Of a DNA stretch of 64,000 nt, positions 60,566 to 64,000 are shown piece by piece (the stretch's first letter is position 1; every line of letters begins with the position of its first letter). The notes under the pieces were generated by a model that did no database searches, was not told the DNA's origin, and was given only the letters and a program-made list of their open reading frames with translations. This DNA comes from Lysobacteraceae bacterium NML93-0399 (lineage in GTDB: Bacteria; Pseudomonadota; Gammaproteobacteria; Xanthomonadales; Xanthomonadaceae): positions 1,116,001-1,180,000 of the forward strand of contig NTJI01000001.1 in NCBI GenBank assembly GCA_002307375.1, written 5' to 3'. Position numbers and translations under genes: made by a program.

Positions 60566-60585
60566 AGGATACGGAGGCGTATCCT
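60566..60585. promoter_or_regulatory. Palindromic operator between RND adaptor and TetR genes
   Basis: AGGATACGGAGGCGTATCCT is a perfect 8-bp inverted repeat with a 4-bp spacer. It sits in a 75-bp divergent promoter region. A second, imperfect palindrome (GGTATAGTATTCC, 60604-60616) lies just before the TetR start. Likely binding sites for the TetR protein, repressing both directions. Confidence 0.7.
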
Positions 60586-60621
60586 ATATTTTCAGAACTG
60601 GCTGGTATAGTATTCCGCGCC

Positions 60622-61299
60622 ATGTCGACGCGTCCGTCCACGCCGCCCCCTGCTCCGACGCCCGAGAAGGCGCCGGCCGGCCCGGGACGCCCGAAGGACC
60701 TGGCCAAGCGCGCCGCCATCCTCGAGGCCGCCGAGCGGATGTTCCTGCAGCAGGGCTACGAAGGCGTGAGCATGGACCAGATCGCCGCCGAGGCCGGCGT
60801 CTCCAAGCTCACCGTCTACAGCCATTTCGGCGACAAGGACACCCTGTTCACCGAGGCCGCAGCGCGCTACTGCGAACAGCAGATGCCCGATTCGGTGTTC
60901 GAGCCCTCCCCCGACACGCCGCTGCGCCAGCGCCTGCTGACGGTCGCCGAAGCGTTCTTCGCGATGGTGTCCTCGCCCGAGGCCGTCGCCGGCCATCGCC
61001 TCCTGTGCACCCCGCAGATGGTCGAAAAGCGCCTGCCGCAGCGATTCTGGAAGGGCGGCCCGGAGCGCGTGCAGGGTGCGTTCGCCGCGATGTTGCGCCG
61101 CCGGATCGAGACTGGCGATCTCGACATCGACGACGCTCTGGTGCCGACCGCGGCCGCACAGTTCTTCGTACTGATCAAGGGCGACCTGCACCAGCGCATG
61201 GTGTTCGACTGCGACGACACCGGCGATTGCGCCCAGCAACGGCGCGCGCACCTGGAGGCGTCGGTGGACATGTTCCTGCGCGCCTACGGGCGCCGCTGA
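60622..61299 (+). CDS. TetR-family repressor of the RND operon
   Basis: A 225-residue regulator. After a Pro-rich start (MSTRPSTPPPAPTPEK) the TetR helix-turn-helix reads RAAILEAAERMFLQQGYEGVSMDQIAAEAGVSKLTVYSHFGDK, then an AefR-like C-terminal ligand domain. The frame is open far upstream but ATG 60622 is the first Met that leaves the operator region outside the gene. It is divergent from the adaptor-pump genes, the usual layout of a local repressor released by pump substrates. Confidence 0.9.
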   Translation: MSTRPSTPPPAPTPEKAPAGPGRPKDLAKRAAILEAAERMFLQQGYEGVSMDQIAAEAGVSKLTVYSHFGDKDTLFTEAAARYCEQQMPDSVFEPSPDTPLRQRLLTVAEAFFAMVSSPEAVAGHRLLCTPQMVEKRLPQRFWKGGPERVQGAFAAMLRRRIETGDLDIDDALVPTAAAQFFVLIKGDLHQRMVFDCDDTGDCAQQRRAHLEASVDMFLRAYGRR

Positions 61300-61436
61300 A
61301 CCCGGTCACATGCATCCCCCGCGTGCCGTCTGGGCCGGTGACTTCCGGCACTGCGTGGCCCGCACCACCCCCGCGATGATGCAAGCGCCCCCGCACCGCT
61401 AGAATTGCGCGCTGGCGAACGAAGGAACCCGCAACA

Positions 61437-62099
61437 ATGACGATCGACTACGCCAAGGCCCGCGCGGCGATGGTGGAACAACAGGTCCGGCCCTGGGACG
61501 TGCTCGACCCGCGCGTGCTCGAGACCATCTCGCGCCTGCCGCGCGAAGCATTCGTGGCCGATGCGCGCCGCGCGCTGGCCTATGCCGATCTGGAACTGCC
61601 GATCGGCCACGGCGAAACCATGCTCAAGCCGGTCGTCGAAGGCCGTGCGCTGCAGGCGCTGGCGCTCGAACAGGGTGACGAGGTGCTGGAGATCGGCACC
61701 GGCAGCGGCTATCTCACCGCATGCCTGGCGTATCTGGCACGCGACGTGGTCAGCCTGGAACAGCATGCCGACCTTGCCGACGCCGCCCGCGGCCGCCTGC
61801 AGGCGCAGGGCATCGCCAATGCCGACGTGGTCGCCGCCGACGCGTTCGCCTGGAACACCGACCGCCGCTTCGACGCGATCTGCGTCGGTGGCGCCGTCGA
61901 CGTGGTGCCCGAGCGCTTCGTGCAGTGGCTGCGTCCCGGCGGCCGTCTGTTCATCGTCCGCGGCCGCGCGCCCGCGATGGAGGCCGTGCTGGTCCACCGT
62001 GAAGGCGACGACGTCAACGCCACGCGCATCGAATCGTTGTTCGAGACCGGGCTCGCCTACCTCGCAGGCGCCGCGCCGGTGCCGCAGTTCACCCTCTGA
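61437..62099 (+). CDS. Protein-L-isoaspartate O-methyltransferase family protein
   Basis: A 220-residue SAM-dependent methyltransferase of the PCMT family, which repairs isoaspartyl residues in aged proteins. LPIGHGETMLKPVVEGRALQAL and the SAM-binding motif VLEIGTGSGYLTACLA are clear; LRPGGRLFIVRG is the later motif. It begins MTIDYAKARAAMVEQQVRPWDV, which differs from classical Pcm and marks the version found beside tolC in xanthomonads. AAGGAACCCGCAACA supplies the ribosome-binding site. tolC follows 16 bp later, so they are likely cotranscribed. Confidence 0.9.
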   Translation: MTIDYAKARAAMVEQQVRPWDVLDPRVLETISRLPREAFVADARRALAYADLELPIGHGETMLKPVVEGRALQALALEQGDEVLEIGTGSGYLTACLAYLARDVVSLEQHADLADAARGRLQAQGIANADVVAADAFAWNTDRRFDAICVGGAVDVVPERFVQWLRPGGRLFIVRGRAPAMEAVLVHREGDDVNATRIESLFETGLAYLAGAAPVPQFTL

Positions 62100-62115
62100 T
62101 CGCCGAAGGATCCCC

Positions 62116-63474
62116 ATGTTCCGCCGCCCCCTGTTCCTGTCGCTCGCGCTCGCGCTGACCTCCAGTCCCCTGCTGGCCGCCGACCTCGTCCAGACCTACG
62201 AGCTGGCCCGCACCAACGATCCGACCCTGTCGATCGCCGAGTCGCAGCGCCTGTCGACCAAGGAAGGCGCGGTGCAGGCACGCGGCGCGCTACTGCCGCA
62301 GATCGGCGGCAGCGCCTCGCTGACCGACAGCCGCGCCGCTGGCGTGTCGGGCAAGGCCCGGACGCGCAGCTACGGCGTCAATGCCAGCCAGGTGCTGTTC
62401 GATTTCGGCCAGTTCGCGACGCTGCGCTCGCAGCGCGCGCTGAGCACCGCGGCCGACTTCCAGCTCGACGCCGACAACGATTCGCTGATCACGCGCACCG
62501 CCGCGGCCTATTTCGACGTACTGGTCGCGACCGAGACGCTGGCCGCCGCCGAGGCCGCCGAGGCCGCGTTCAAGCGCCAGTTCGACTTCGCCGACAAGCG
62601 CCTCGAAGTCGGCCTGGCGCCGATCACCGACGTGCACGAGGCCCGCGCCCAGTACGACAGCGCGCGCGCCAACACCATCGTCCAGCGCAACGCGCTGCAG
62701 GATGCCTACCAGGCGCTGGGCGAGATCACCGGCCAGCCGATCGCCGACCTGCGCGGCCTGCCCGACGACTTCACCCCGCAGCTGCCGGAAGGCCGCGACG
62801 CCGAGGCGTGGGTCGCCACGGCGGTGCAGCAGAACCCGCAGCTGCAGGCGCTGCGCTACCAGGTCACCGCGTCCGAGCACAGCGTGACCGCGGCGAAGTC
62901 CGGCCACCTGCCGACGCTCGATCTAGGCGCCAGCTACGGCAAGACCGACAGCTGGGGCCGCACCAATCAGGAATCGCAGCTGCGCGCCGGCGAGACCAAC
63001 AGCATCGGCGTGACCCTGACCGTGCCGATCTTCAGCGGCGGCATCACCCAGTCGCGCGTGCGCCAGTCGATCGCCCAGCGCGACATCACCGCCGACCAGT
63101 ACGAGGCGCAGCGCCGCGCGATCGAACGCAACACCCGCAGCGCCTACCAGAACCTCGTCGCCGGCATCACCGAGGTCGAAGCGCGCCGTCTGGCGCTGGT
63201 CTCGGCCAACAGCGCCTACGAGGCCTCGCAGGTCGGCCTGGAAGTCGGTACGCGTACCGTCATCGACGTGCTGATCAACCAGCAGAACCTGTTCTCGGCG
63301 CGTCAGGCTTATGCATTCGCCAAGTACAACTTCCTGCAGAGCCGCCTGCTGCTCGAACAGGCCGCCGGCACGCTCGACATCAGCCATCTGCAGGACATCA
63401 ACCGTCAGCTGACGGTCAACGTCAACAGCATGGGCGCTTCCACCGGGGAAGGCGAAGGCACGCAGGCGCAGTAA
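62116..63474 (+). CDS. tolC: TolC family outer-membrane channel
   Basis: A 452-residue outer-membrane efflux protein that forms the trimeric exit duct for RND pumps and type I secretion. Signal MFRRPLFLSLALALTSSPLLAAD; then DLVQTYELARTNDPTLSIAESQ and GALLPQIGGSASL open the first OEP repeat; the second begins NPQLQALRYQVTASEHSVTAAKSGHLPTLDLGASYG, with NSIGVTLTVPIFSGG and VGTRTVIDVLINQQNLF. ATG 62116 with GAAGGA upstream. It could serve the RND pump in this window and export of the RTX-type protein; both are inferences. Confidence 0.95.
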   Translation: MFRRPLFLSLALALTSSPLLAADLVQTYELARTNDPTLSIAESQRLSTKEGAVQARGALLPQIGGSASLTDSRAAGVSGKARTRSYGVNASQVLFDFGQFATLRSQRALSTAADFQLDADNDSLITRTAAAYFDVLVATETLAAAEAAEAAFKRQFDFADKRLEVGLAPITDVHEARAQYDSARANTIVQRNALQDAYQALGEITGQPIADLRGLPDDFTPQLPEGRDAEAWVATAVQQNPQLQALRYQVTASEHSVTAAKSGHLPTLDLGASYGKTDSWGRTNQESQLRAGETNSIGVTLTVPIFSGGITQSRVRQSIAQRDITADQYEAQRRAIERNTRSAYQNLVAGITEVEARRLALVSANSAYEASQVGLEVGTRTVIDVLINQQNLFSARQAYAFAKYNFLQSRLLLEQAAGTLDISHLQDINRQLTVNVNSMGASTGEGEGTQAQ

Positions 63475-63486
63475 GCGCAGGGCGCG

Positions 63487-64000
63487 TCAGTGTGACGACG
63501 GCGCGGATCGCACGATCCGCGCCGTTTTCGTATCCGGTTCCGGCAGGTCGGGCTCGATCAGCGCCAGCGTGCGCGCGAGTGCGCCGCGGCCGTTGCTGAC
63601 GAGGGTGCGACCGGCTTCGGCCATGGTCGTGCGCGCATCTGCATCGTCGAGCAGCGCGGCGATGTGCTCGTGCACCGCGTCGACATCGGCGCCGATACGC
63701 AGGGCGTCTGCGCGCCCGAGCTGTTTGGCGATGTCGGCGAAGTTCTGCAGATGCGGGCCGGTGACGACCGGCGTGCCGACCGCAGCCGGTTCGAGCAGAT
63801 TGTGGCCACCGATGTCCTGCAGGCTGCCGCCGACGAAGGCGACATCGGCGCAGGCGAAGAACAGGCCCAGTTCGCCGAGCGTGTCGAGCACGAAGACGTC
63901 GTCGCCGGCATCGGGCCATGTGGTCAGCGCGCGCGTGGCGACGCGCCAGCCGGCGTCGACGCCCAGCTGCGCGGCAATGCGGAAACGTTCGGGATGGCGC
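63487..64000 (-). CDS. waaA: 3-Deoxy-D-manno-octulosonic acid transferase, C-terminal part
   Basis: The frame is open from the window edge (RHPERFRIAAQLGV...) to a stop at 63487-63489, giving about 171 residues of the C-terminal half. RHPERF, then FVGGSLQDIGGHNLLEPAAVGTPVVTGPHLQNF, are hallmarks of WaaA/KdtA, the GT-B enzyme that transfers Kdo to lipid A at the inner membrane. The N-terminal acceptor domain lies outside. It is convergent with tolC, and the tolC terminator hairpin lies inside its last codons. Confidence 0.93.
   Translation of the reverse strand, partial: RHPERFRIAAQLGVDAGWRVATRALTTWPDAGDDVFVLDTLGELGLFFACADVAFVGGSLQDIGGHNLLEPAAVGTPVVTGPHLQNFADIAKQLGRADALRIGADVDAVHEHIAALLDDADARTTMAEAGRTLVSNGRGALARTLALIEPDLPEPDTKTARIVRSAPSSH
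63498..63528 (+). terminator. tolC terminator inside the waaA coding end
   Basis: ACGGCGCGGATCG-CA-CGATCCGCGCCGT, a perfect 13-bp stem followed by TTTT. It begins 24 bp after the tolC stop and overlaps the last codons of the convergent waaA gene. Confidence 0.85.

Overview
The window looks like chromosomal DNA of a Xanthomonadaceae gammaproteobacterium of the Lysobacter/Luteimonas kind. The support is very high GC with strong third-position GC bias, a thrABC operon with a fused aspartokinase-homoserine dehydrogenase, an ilvCGM-ilvE-ilvA-leuACDB-ilvD superoperon, PIMT-tolC-waaA gene order, large TonB receptors ending in Phe, GTAG-type REP palindromes, and one-component wHTH/beta-propeller regulators. 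I see no phage, plasmid, CRISPR, insertion sequence, rRNA or tRNA. Genus-level placement is inference.

Layout. (1) 1-3.8 kb: 3' end of rpmB, then rpmG, a repeat-rich gap, a cardiolipin synthase, a REP cluster, a DUF924 protein and a small lipoprotein. (2) 3.8-7.4 kb: AMP-nucleosidase-like enzyme on the minus strand, then two overlapping amidohydrolase genes, the second without metal-binding motifs. (3) 7.5-14.3 kb: an acetate module with a LuxR-type response regulator (CrbR/ErdR-like), acs, a DcaP-like porin, a DUF4212 subunit and a sodium:solute symporter. (4) 14.5-25.7 kb: housekeeping and hypothetical genes including a LysR/reductase pair, an EF-hand protein, a desaturase with an unusual tail, a proton-pumping pyrophosphatase, an RTX-M91 metalloprotease-like protein, soluble pyrophosphatase and an HDOD protein. 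(5) 25.9-33.3 kb: TonB receptor, AraC regulator, wHTH-propeller regulator and DUF4136 lipoprotein. (6) 33.4-40.6 kb: thiC with a TPP riboswitch, divergent from thrABC, which is preceded by a Thr-rich leader peptide and attenuator. (7) 40.7-54.7 kb: a duplicated BON protein, topoisomerase IB, and a ten-gene branched-chain amino acid operon preceded by an Ile/Leu/Val-rich leader and attenuator. (8) 54.9-64 kb: HD-GYP protein, an RND pump and adaptor divergent from a TetR gene with a clear palindromic operator, PIMT, tolC, and the 3' part of waaA.

How the genes work together. thrABC makes threonine, ilvA deaminates it to 2-oxobutyrate, and ilvGM, ilvC, ilvD and ilvE carry that to isoleucine and valine, while leuACDB carries the branch to leucine. 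The two operons therefore form one continuous pathway. Both appear controlled by ribosome-mediated attenuation, and both leader ORFs seem to start at the predicted +1 of transcription (leaderless), with a promoter of the same form. The strongest observations are these two attenuators, a hairpin covering the ilvG ribosome-binding region, the degenerate amidohydrolase partner, the RTX-M91 protein, and a pair of about 167-bp palindromic repeat elements.
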